A stretch of 64,000 nucleotides of DNA from Pedobacter indicus (GTDB taxonomy: Bacteria > Bacteroidota > Bacteroidia > Sphingobacteriales > Sphingobacteriaceae): NCBI RefSeq assembly GCF_003449035.1, contig NZ_QRGB01000001.1:2976001-3040000 (forward strand), written 5' to 3'. The position numbers were made by a program, and so were the translations under genes. Positions 53,994 through 62,700 of the stretch are shown piece after piece; position 1 is the stretch's first letter; every line of letters starts with the position of its first letter. Below the pieces are notes generated by a model. That model ran no database searches. It worked only from the letters and a program-made list of their open reading frames with translations, and was not told the origin of the DNA.

Positions 53994-54791
53994 TCAACAA
54001 TATCGTATTAAGTAACGCCCTTCCATTTCGGTTAACGCTACCCGCTCCTCAAATATACCAAAAACAGCAGACCCGCTTCCACTCATCGAAGCATATATTG
54101 CACCCTTCTGATACAGTTCATCCTTTATCTCTTCCACCACAGGATATTTTTTGATGATCGATCGCTCAAAATCATTTACAATTACCTCGCGCCATTCACT
54201 GACATCCAACTTTATGTTCGACCGCAATTGCCTTCCTTCATTGTTTATATAAACATTACTAAAAGCCTCAGCAGTAGAAATATGTATATCTGGCTTTACA
54301 ACAATAATTTGATAAGCACTCAAATCAAGCTCTATCTTTTCAAACTCATCACCTCGCGCCTTTGCAAAGGCAGGTTCGTTCTCAATAAAAAAAGCGCAAT
54401 CAGCCCCTAGGCGACGGGCACAAGCTTGCATATCCTCCACATTCATACCCAGAGAAAAACGCTTATTCAAAAGTTTGATGAGAAAACCCGCATCAGCCGA
54501 ACCGCCCCCTAATCCAGCGCCCATGGGTATCGCCTTATGCAGGTGAATATGAAGAGGAGGCAAATCAAAATCTGCTTGCAATAGTGAATATACCCTCGCA
54601 CAGATATTCTCCGTATCTTCAGGCATTTTCATTCCCGTTAAAAAAATAGCATTATCCTCTGCCTCAATCACTTCCAATGCGTCACATAAACGGATAGGAT
54701 AGAAAACAGTTTCCAGCTCATGGTAGCCATCAGGGCGCTTCCCGGTTACCTGCAAACCGATATTGATCTTTGCGTTCGGAAACGTAATCAT
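53994..54791 (-). CDS. ispE: 4-diphosphocytidyl-2-C-methyl-D-erythritol kinase
   Basis: A 265-residue GHMP kinase of the MEP isoprenoid pathway. FPNAKINIGLQVTGKRPDGYHELETVFYPI is the N-terminal signature, IPMGAGLGGGSADAGF the ATP-binding loop, and MSGSGSAVFGIF the C-terminal GHMP motif. Its ATG overlaps the stop of the upstream DUF2027-like gene by 4 bases, so the two are translationally coupled. Confidence 0.96.
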   Translation of the reverse strand: MITFPNAKINIGLQVTGKRPDGYHELETVFYPIRLCDALEVIEAEDNAIFLTGMKMPEDTENICARVYSLLQADFDLPPLHIHLHKAIPMGAGLGGGSADAGFLIKLLNKRFSLGMNVEDMQACARRLGADCAFFIENEPAFAKARGDEFEKIELDLSAYQIIVVKPDIHISTAEAFSNVYINNEGRQLRSNIKLDVSEWREVIVNDFERSIIKKYPVVEEIKDELYQKGAIYASMSGSGSAVFGIFEERVALTEMEGRYLIRYC

Positions 54792-55432
54792 CTTTTGGGT
54801 CGATGAGAAATAAAATGTTCTTTTAGCCTATCGACCTCCAGCTCATTCTTCTCATCCAGTTGAAACAGCCAAGCTTTTTTACCTAAGAGACCTACCTCTT
54901 TTTTTGAAGTAGATATATCCACCGGACGAACCCTCTTATCAACGATCAGGGGCTCTTTATAATCCAACGATTGTTCCGAAAAGAAAATAACCTGAAAATT
55001 ATATAATGGCCAATCTCCGACGGAGACCGAATTCGCGGCGTGAATCTTTACTACAGAGCGAGGTTTCAACTCACCATGAAATTCACCCAAGACCGTCTTA
55101 TTCTTTTTTGAATTAAATGCAAGCAATAAATGATATGAACTCTCATTTACCAACCAGAATTCTACCAAGCCCTGCTTCTGTTCACTCGTAAGAGCCAAAT
55201 ACACCCCCTCATGAATAAACTTCTCATTCTTCACAGCTTCTGTTTGAAAAGCCTGATCATCCTCCCGTTCCATACGACCGTGGACCAATGTTACCTTCGA
55301 AGCCGGTACAGGTATCTCGAAACCATCCTCTCCCGTAACTGCCACCATATTTTCATCGATGATACGAGTAATGTAGCCTTCGGCACTTTCCTCCACCAAG
55401 CGAACAAAGTCGCCTAACTTATATTTGCTCAT
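54788..55432 (-). CDS. DUF2027-like protein, short form without Smr domain
   Basis: A 214-residue protein. The N-terminus (MSKYKLGDFVRLVEESAEGYITRIIDENMVAVTGEDGFEIPVPASKVTLVH) matches the DUF2027/MutS2-related start seen in Bacteroidota, and a central beta-rich domain (ALTSEQKQGLVEFWLVNESSYHLLLAFN) follows. Most relatives I know carry a C-terminal Smr nuclease-like domain; here the protein stops at about where it would begin. Function unknown. It starts 10 bases after the E1 gene, in the same operon. Confidence 0.7.
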   Translation of the reverse strand: MSKYKLGDFVRLVEESAEGYITRIIDENMVAVTGEDGFEIPVPASKVTLVHGRMEREDDQAFQTEAVKNEKFIHEGVYLALTSEQKQGLVEFWLVNESSYHLLLAFNSKKNKTVLGEFHGELKPRSVVKIHAANSVSVGDWPLYNFQVIFFSEQSLDYKEPLIVDKRVRPVDISTSKKEVGLLGKKAWLFQLDEKNELEVDRLKEHFISHRPKR

Positions 55433-55442
55433 CTATTTTATC

Positions 55443-57848
55443 TTAAAAAATCGCCGGATATTGCTGAGGATCTGCCTCATGCATAATTGCGTATACAGCC
55501 TCAATAACGTCATCTTTCGATGGTTTCGTAAAATAATCCCCATCCGTACCATACGGCGGACGATGTTCGTGCGCTGTTAGTGTCCTTGGCTGACCGTCCA
55601 AATGAAAATAACCGTTTTGCTGTTCAAGAATCTGCTGCAATATAAAAGCAGACCCTCCGCCTGGCATATCCTCATCTACGATCAGCAGATGGTTCGTCTT
55701 TTCAAGTGATCTAGCACAAAGCTGATGTTTATCAAATGGAAGCAACGTCTGTGGATCGATAATCTCAATCGATATACCCAGTTCCTCCAGTTCCGGAGCA
55801 GCCTCTTCCACCACACGCAGCGTAGACCCATAAGACACCACTGTAACATCCCTTCCTTCCCTTATTAACTCTGCCTCGCCCAGCGGCACCGTAAACTCAC
55901 CCACATTCTCCGGTAGTGCCTCCTTCAGGCGATATCCATTCAAGCTCTCAATCATCAATGCCGGCTCATCCGATCGGAAAAGTGTATTATACATACCCGC
56001 GGCCTGCGTCATATTTCTTGGCACACAAATATGCAATCCTCTGAGCGTATCCAAAATCATTGCCATTGGCGAGCCCGAGTGCCAAATCCCCTCCAATCGA
56101 TGCCCCCTGGTACGAATAATCACCGGGGCTTTCTGTCCACCCTTCGTTCGGTAACTCAACGATGCCAGATCATCGCTCAACGCAGTAATCCCATAAATCA
56201 GGTAATCCAGGTATTGGATCTCCGCAATGGGCCTCAAGCCCCGTAACGCCAGACCGATCCCCTGCCCGATGATCGAGCTCTCCCGAATCCCCGTATCAAA
56301 GATCCGCTCTTCACCAAACTTCGCTTGCAATCCCGCGAAACCCTGGTTCACATCACCGATCACCCCCACATCTTCACCAAAAGCCAATAAACGGTTATCT
56401 CGTGCAAAGTTGGCAGCGAAACAAGCATTCAACACCTCCCTTCCATCTACCTTTTTCGCATCGTCATTATATTGAGGATCAACACGCTCAATAAAATCAA
56501 CTCCATCTTTACTTTCCGTAAAAAGTTTTGAGTGAAAGCGGTCAAAATTTACTTCACTTCGTTCCTGATACCAGCTGACTAATTCTTCTCTTTGAGACGA
56601 ACCCTGATGACGAGTCACGCGTAAAGCCTTTCGCACAACACCGTAAATATCTTTCAGAGAAGGCTCATGAAACGTCCGCAAGCTCTCTGCCAGCGCCGTT
56701 GCTTCATCATCGTTCAAATCCGTTACAAGCTGTACCGCTTCCCTTTTTTCCGTTTCAAAAACAGCGATGTAGTCATCCCATGCCTGTTTTTGTATACTTT
56801 TAACCTTCGCTTTCGATTCCTTTTCAAGCTCTTCCAGGCTTTCCTGATCAATTATTTCCGTATCCAGGATCCACTCCCGCATCTTTTTGATGCAATCAAA
56901 TTCTTCCTCCCAAGCCAGTCTTTCTTCCGACTTATAACGCTCATGTGATCCTGATGTCGAGTGCCCTTGAGGCTGCGTCATTTCCGTCACATGAATCATC
57001 ACTGGTATCTGTTTCTCCCGACAAATCTGTATTGCACGCTCATAAGTAGCCACCAACGCAGGGTAATCCCAGCCTCTAACTTTAAATATCTCATATCCTT
57101 CACCCTTCTCATCACGCTGAAATCCCCTCAATACTTCTGAAATATCCCCTTTTGTTGTCTGTATAGAATTAGGAACCGATATACCGTAGCCATCATCCCA
57201 AATAGAAATCGCCATAGGAACCTGCATTACCCCTGCCGCATTAATCGTTTCGAAAAATACACCTTCCGATGTAGACGCATTCCCGACCGTGCCGAAAGCC
57301 ACCTCATTCCCCTGATCCGAAAACAAAGTCATATGCGATAGATCCTCCCTTTCCCGATATATCTTTGAAGCCTGGGCCAGTCCCAACAGACGTGGCATCT
57401 GTCCGCCAGTCGTTGATATATCCGAAGAAGAATTCTTTTGCTGTAACTGATCTACCCAAGCGCCGTCTTCGTCAATAATCCTCGTAGAAAAATGGCAATT
57501 CATCTGCCGCCCTCCAGAAGAAGGCTCTGCTTCCAGGTCTGGATGCGCGTACAGCTGAGCAAAAAACTTATGATAATCTGTTATGCCTGTAGCAAAAGCA
57601 AAGGTCTGGTCCCTATAATAGCCCGAGCGCCAATCACCCTCCCTAAACACCTTCGCCATAGCTATCTGTGCCAACTCTTTACCATCCCCAAAAATACCGA
57701 ATTTCGCCTTCCCAGTTAACACCTCCTTCCTTCCGATCAGACTTATTTGCCGACTTTCATAAGCTAAAAGATAATCACTAATAAGCTGATCTTTAAAGTC
57801 TTCGTAGCTAAGTTTGTTATTTGAGAGTAAATTCGTGGTTTCTGACAT
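55443..57848 (-). CDS. 2-oxoacid dehydrogenase E1, fused alpha and beta subunits
   Basis: An 801-residue thiamine-diphosphate enzyme in which E1 alpha (residues ~25-400) and E1 beta (~465-800) form one chain. The alpha part has GRQMNCHFS and the diphosphate-binding GNASTSEGVFFETINAAG; the beta part has LLAFGEDVGVIGDVNQGFAGLQAKFG, RIFDTGIRESSIIGQGIGLALRG and the C-terminal transketolase domain. It most resembles 2-oxoisovalerate (branched-chain) dehydrogenase E1 of Bacteroidota and would feed iso-CoA primers to branched fatty acids. It heads a four-gene run with DUF2027-like, ispE and the broken isomerase. Confidence 0.93.
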   Translation of the reverse strand: MSETTNLLSNNKLSYEDFKDQLISDYLLAYESRQISLIGRKEVLTGKAKFGIFGDGKELAQIAMAKVFREGDWRSGYYRDQTFAFATGITDYHKFFAQLYAHPDLEAEPSSGGRQMNCHFSTRIIDEDGAWVDQLQQKNSSSDISTTGGQMPRLLGLAQASKIYREREDLSHMTLFSDQGNEVAFGTVGNASTSEGVFFETINAAGVMQVPMAISIWDDGYGISVPNSIQTTKGDISEVLRGFQRDEKGEGYEIFKVRGWDYPALVATYERAIQICREKQIPVMIHVTEMTQPQGHSTSGSHERYKSEERLAWEEEFDCIKKMREWILDTEIIDQESLEELEKESKAKVKSIQKQAWDDYIAVFETEKREAVQLVTDLNDDEATALAESLRTFHEPSLKDIYGVVRKALRVTRHQGSSQREELVSWYQERSEVNFDRFHSKLFTESKDGVDFIERVDPQYNDDAKKVDGREVLNACFAANFARDNRLLAFGEDVGVIGDVNQGFAGLQAKFGEERIFDTGIRESSIIGQGIGLALRGLRPIAEIQYLDYLIYGITALSDDLASLSYRTKGGQKAPVIIRTRGHRLEGIWHSGSPMAMILDTLRGLHICVPRNMTQAAGMYNTLFRSDEPALMIESLNGYRLKEALPENVGEFTVPLGEAELIREGRDVTVVSYGSTLRVVEEAAPELEELGISIEIIDPQTLLPFDKHQLCARSLEKTNHLLIVDEDMPGGGSAFILQQILEQQNGYFHLDGQPRTLTAHEHRPPYGTDGDYFTKPSKDDVIEAVYAIMHEADPQQYPAIF

Positions 57849-57889
57849 GATTCTTGCTCTATACTCTAACTGATGGTTATCTGAAAGAT

Positions 57890-57897
57890 CAAAGATA
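57890..57897 (-). promoter_or_regulatory. -7 box (TATCTTTG) for the E1 operon
   Basis: CAAAGATA on this strand reads TATCTTTG toward the E1 gene, about 41 bases from its ATG. It is back-to-back with the DUF1573 promoter. Confidence 0.5.
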
Positions 57898-57923
57898 AAG
57901 AAAATATAACAAACAATTATTTG

Positions 57924-57931
57924 TACTTTTG
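57924..57931 (+). promoter_or_regulatory. -7 box (TACTTTTG) for the DUF1573 gene
   Basis: TACTTTTG matches TAnnTTTG and lies 47 bases before the ATG at 57979. Confidence 0.5.
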
Positions 57932-57978
57932 ATCATAGGCACGTTAATCATTGATTTACTGTACTAAAATTTACTAAA

Positions 57979-58362
57979 ATGAAAAAATCACTTTTATTAC
58001 TTTTCATAGCCGTTTCTTTTATCGGCTTTTCATCTATGATTGCTCAAGACGCACCAGAATTTAAGTTTGAACAAGAAACCCATGACTTCGGTAAAATACC
58101 TCAAGGAACGCCCGTTAGCCATGAATTCACTTTTACCAATACCGGGTCTGAACCGTTAATCATCAACAAAGTAGAGTCTACGTGTGGATGCACCGTACCT
58201 GAATACACTAAAACCCCAGTCAAACCGGGCGAAACCGGTAAAATCAAAATCACATTTGATGCTGCCGCTGCCAGTCCGTTTTCTAAGATGGTAACGATAC
58301 GGTCCAATGCCAAAACACCAGTTAAAGCACTGTATATCAAAGGAGTCGTACAGAAAAAATAA
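57979..58362 (+). CDS. DUF1573 exported protein
   Basis: A 127-residue protein with a signal peptide (about residues 1-22) and a DUF1573 immunoglobulin-like domain: FEQETHDFGKIPQGTPVSHEFTFTNTGSEPLIINKVESTCGCTVPEYTKTPVKPGETGKI. The conserved CGC is present. The family is abundant in Bacteroidota and found in the envelope, without a settled role. An aminotransferase gene follows after 29 bases. Confidence 0.92.
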   Translation: MKKSLLLLFIAVSFIGFSSMIAQDAPEFKFEQETHDFGKIPQGTPVSHEFTFTNTGSEPLIINKVESTCGCTVPEYTKTPVKPGETGKIKITFDAAAASPFSKMVTIRSNAKTPVKALYIKGVVQKK

Positions 58363-58391
58363 AACAAACATCTAAGAACACATTCTTTACA

Positions 58392-59585
58392 ATGCCAGAA
58401 ATTTCGAAAAAAGGCATCGCCATGCCTGCTTCACCTATTCGGAAGCTTACCCCCTTTGCCGATTTGGCAAAGAAAAATGGCAAAAAAATATATCATCTAA
58501 ACATTGGCCAACCTGATATCGCTACACCCGATATTATGCTCGATGCGGTTAAGAACATCGATTTTAAAGTATGGGCTTATACCGCTTCCGAAGGCACTGA
58601 ATCCTACCGGGACAAACTCAGTGAATATTACAATCATTTAGGTTACGGAGTCAGCAGTACGGATATCCTGGTTACCAATGGAGGGTCGGAAGCGATTACC
58701 TTCGCCATGCAATCTTGCCTGAGCCAAGGTGATGAAATCATCATTCCCGAGCCTTTCTATGCTAACTATAACGGCTTTGCCTGTATGGCTGATGTTGTTA
58801 TCAGGCCTATTCTTTCTACGATCGAGAATGGTTTCGCTTTGCCACCTATTTCTGAATTCGAGAAGTCTATCAACGCAAAAACCAAAGCCATCTTTATTTG
58901 CAATCCCAATAACCCGACGGGCTATCTCTATTCCAGAGAAGAATTGGAAATCCTGCGTGACCTCTGTTTAAAATACAACCTCTACCTGTTCTCTGACGAG
59001 GCCTACCGCGAGTTCTGCTACGATGGACGTGAGTTTGTATCGCCGATGCATTTGGAAGGATTAGAAGAAAACGTTGTTGTATTAGACACTGTTTCCAAAC
59101 GTTATAGTGCCTGTGGCGCCCGTCTGGGGTGCTTGATCACCAAAAATCAGAAAGTCTACCAAGCTGCGCTTAAATTCGCACAAGCCAGACTTAGTCCGCC
59201 AATGGTAGCTCAGATAGCAGGCGAGGCCGCAGTAGACACTCCCGCAAGTTATTTCCAAGAAGTTAAAGAAGAATACACCCAGCGTCGCAACCTGCTGGCT
59301 GACGGTCTCAACAGCATTCCCGGCGTCAAATGCCCCATTCCTGGTGGTGCTTTCTATATCGTAGCTCAACTACCGATAGATGATGCCGATAAGTTCTGCC
59401 AATGGATGCTGGAGAAATTTGATTATAACAACCAAACCGTTATGATGGCACCAGCTACCGGCTTCTACAGCAGTGATGGTGAAGGAAAAAACGAAGTCCG
59501 TTTAGCTTACGTATTGAATCAAGACGACTTAAAGAAAGCTCTTATTTGCCTTGAAAAAGGACTGGAAGTCTATAATTCACAATAG
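58392..59585 (+). CDS. Class I/II PLP-dependent aminotransferase
   Basis: A 397-residue fold-type I aminotransferase similar to aspartate aminotransferases. YHLNIGQPDIATPDIM at the N-terminus, FICNPNNPTGYLYSREEL, the Asp in LFSDEAYREF, and the PLP Lys in DTVSKRYSACGARLG are all seen. The substrate is not certain. It ends before a terminator-like double hairpin, so it is probably not part of the biosynthetic cluster that follows, although an amino-acid role there cannot be excluded. Confidence 0.92.
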   Translation: MPEISKKGIAMPASPIRKLTPFADLAKKNGKKIYHLNIGQPDIATPDIMLDAVKNIDFKVWAYTASEGTESYRDKLSEYYNHLGYGVSSTDILVTNGGSEAITFAMQSCLSQGDEIIIPEPFYANYNGFACMADVVIRPILSTIENGFALPPISEFEKSINAKTKAIFICNPNNPTGYLYSREELEILRDLCLKYNLYLFSDEAYREFCYDGREFVSPMHLEGLEENVVVLDTVSKRYSACGARLGCLITKNQKVYQAALKFAQARLSPPMVAQIAGEAAVDTPASYFQEVKEEYTQRRNLLADGLNSIPGVKCPIPGGAFYIVAQLPIDDADKFCQWMLEKFDYNNQTVMMAPATGFYSSDGEGKNEVRLAYVLNQDDLKKALICLEKGLEVYNSQ

Positions 59586-59634
59586 TTTACAAAACAGAAA
59601 AACCAAAATACCCATTAATCGGTATTGATACCCC

Positions 59635-59688
59635 AACCCTAGCGAGATACCTTTATTAAAAATTTTAAAGGTATGTTCTAGGGTTTTT
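59635..59688 (+). terminator. Nested double hairpin followed by T-run, terminator or attenuator
   Basis: Outer arms AACCCTAG (59635-59642) and CTAGGGTT (59678-59685) enclose inner arms ATACCTTTA (59647-59655) and TAAAGGTAT (59666-59674), and a T-run follows. It lies between the aminotransferase stop (59585) and the NRPS-PKS start (59728), so it ends the first transcript or attenuates the second. Confidence 0.65.
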
Positions 59689-59705
59689 CATGTGGCCCTG
59701 GAACA

Positions 59706-59726
59706 TTCCTTTATCAAATAAAGGAA
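59706..59726 (+). promoter_or_regulatory. 9-bp hairpin immediately before the NRPS-PKS start codon
   Basis: TTCCTTTAT (59706-59714) and ATAAAGGAA (59718-59726) form a perfect 9-bp stem with a 3-base loop, ending one base before the ATG at 59728. Such a structure would block ribosome access unless melted, so it may limit or regulate translation of the giant enzyme. Confidence 0.55.
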
Positions 59727-59727
59727 A

Positions 59728-62700
59728 ATGGGTAATAGTACATATCAAACCAAGACCATTGTCGACTTATTCAAAGAACAAGTTGACCGAACGCCTAATC
59801 ATATTGCTGTCGAATTCAACAATGAAAGCCTAAGCTATCGCGAACTCGATGAAAAATCAAATCAATTAGCACATTATTTACAATCTGCTGGCGTCGGCGA
59901 AGAAACCCTTGTACCCATCTGCTTAAACCGCTCGATGGACATGATCATCGGCGCTTTGGGTATCCTAAAAACTGGTGGAGCCTATGTCCCTATTGACCCT
60001 GATTATCCGATTGACCGCATCCTCTATACCATAGAAGATACACAGGCCACAGTCGTTATTACCGAAAGTGGCACCATCTTGTCTAACACGGAAATAAAAA
60101 ACGCGAAAACCATCTTACTCGATCAGGAACAGAGCGCAATCAAAAAACAAGAAAAAAGTTCCCCCGAAATCACCGTCAAGCCCGAAAACCTTTGTTATAT
60201 CATTTATACATCTGGCTCAACAGGGCGACCTAAAGGGGTGATGATTGAGCACAGGAACGTAGTTAGGCTCTTTTTCAATGATTCGCCTTTATTTGACTTT
60301 AATGAGAATGATATTTGGACCATGTTCCATTCATTCTGTTTTGATTTTTCGGTATGGGAGATGTATGGTGCATTACTTTTCGGGGGCAAAGTAATCGTAA
60401 TTCCTAAAAATACGGCTCAAGACAGCGCTGCTTACGCAGAACTTTTGGAGATAAAGAATGTCACCGTTCTTAACCAAACACCGTCAGCTTTCTATCTTCT
60501 CCAAGAACATATTTTAGATAGAAAACCCAATTTGAACATACGCTTCATCATATTCGGTGGGGAGGCACTCAATCCCAGCAAACTAAAACAATGGAAAGAA
60601 ACGTATCCAAAATGTAAATTAATTAACATGTACGGCATCACCGAAACGACTGTACATGTTACTTATCAAGAAATAAGTCAAGAGCATTGCGAAAGCAGTA
60701 AGAGCGTTATCGGCAAACCTATTCCAACCCTATACACCTACATCTTAGATGAAAATCAAAAACAAGTTCCTTATGGAGTTGAAGGAGAACTTTATGTCGG
60801 TGGCGCCGGATTAGCGCGTGGTTATCTTAACATGCCCGACCTGACTTCCGAGCGCTTTATCCTTGATCATCTCGGCTCGGAACCTTCAGCAAGGCTTTAT
60901 CGAACAGGTGACTTAGCTAAAATGCATGAAAATAAAGAATTAGAATATCTAGGAAGAATCGATGATCAAGTCAAAATACGCGGATTTAGAATCGAACTTG
61001 CTGAGATCGAATCTGTTCTTCTCGAAATACCGACAATAAACCAGGCTATTGTTCTTGCCAATGAAGATCAGGCTGGCAACAAACGACTAGTCGCATATTT
61101 GGTGACAGAAGAACAGCTAGAAAACGATACAATTACCAATCATTTAGCTACTAAACTCCCCAGCTATATGATTCCTCAACTATTCGTTCCTATCGAAAGC
61201 ATACCGCTTACATCAAACGGCAAGGTCGACAAAAAAAACCTGCCAAATCCGGATGCATCAGATTTAATCAAAACGCTGTTTGTGGCCTCCCGAAACGAGC
61301 TAGAACAAACGTTGGTGGCACTTATTAAAAACGTCCTTCAAGTCAACCGGGTTGGTATTGACGATAACTTCTTTGAATTGGGAGGGAATTCCTTATTAGC
61401 ACAAAAAGTGATCTCCAACTTATCGGAAATAAACGTCAAGCTGCCAATCACAAAAATTTATCAATATCCCACCGTCCGAAAACTTGCCGGTGAGCTCCAG
61501 AGAGACGAAAAAACAACACACACGAAACGGAAACCCAGACCGGCCCAGCAATCAGACGTCGCCGTTATAGGTATGGCTGGACGCTTTCCTGGAGCCAGTA
61601 CCATCAACGAACTCTGGCAGAATTTGAGGTACGGAAAGGAAAGCATTACATTCTTTTCAAAGGAGGAACTAGACCATTCTCTTCCGCAATCTCTGATAGA
61701 AGACGCTGACTACGTAGCCGCACGTGGCGTTATTTCCGATGCGAAGGTTTTTGACGCAAATTTCTTTGAAATCAACACCAAAATCGCGGAGGTGTTAGAT
61801 CCTCAACACCGAAAGTTCCTTGAAATCTCATGGGAGGCGTTGGAGCAGGCAGGCTACGCATCCTGTGCCGGAGAATCGATCGGCGTTTATGCAGGATCAA
61901 GCAGCAATACCTATTTCAATAACAATATCTATCCAAACAAAGATCTTATGGCGCGGGTTGGAGACTTCCAAGTTCTTACCTTGAGCGACAAAGACTTTCT
62001 CGCTACCCGGGTCGCTTATTGCCTCGATTTGAAAGGGCCAGCAGTCACCATACAGTCCGCCTGCTCAACTTCCCTCCTCGCTATCGCTGAAGCCGTAAAA
62101 AGCATTAGAACCGGACAGTGCGACCTTGCTTTAGCTGGCGGAGTCGCCATCAATGTGCCGATCAATACCGGGCATTTATATGAAGAAGGTTCCATACTTA
62201 GCTCCGATGGGCACTGCCGTACATTCGATGCAGATGCTAAAGGTACCGTCTTTAGCGATGGAGCAGCCGTTGTACTTTTAAAAGATTTGAAACAGGCAGA
62301 AGAAGATGGGGATACCATTTATGGTGTGATCAAAGGAATCGGCATCAATAACGACGGTGGCGGTAAAGGAAGCTTTACGGCGCCAAGCTCTGAAGGCCAA
62401 GCAACAAGTATCATGAATGCACTAGAAGATGCTCAAGTTGACCCAGCAAGTATCTCTTATGTTGAAGCCCATGGAACCGCTACACCGATCGGCGACCCAA
62501 TTGAAATCGAAGGGCTGAACATTGCTTTTGGAGAACAAGAGAAGAAACAATATTGTGCCCTCGGTTCTATTAAGAGTAATATGGGACATTTAACTCAAGC
62601 AGCTGGTGCTGCAGGTTTCATCAAAACTGTTCTCTCGCTTCACCATCAGGAACTACCACCGTCTATCAACTTCAGCAAACCCAACCCACATCTGAATCTC

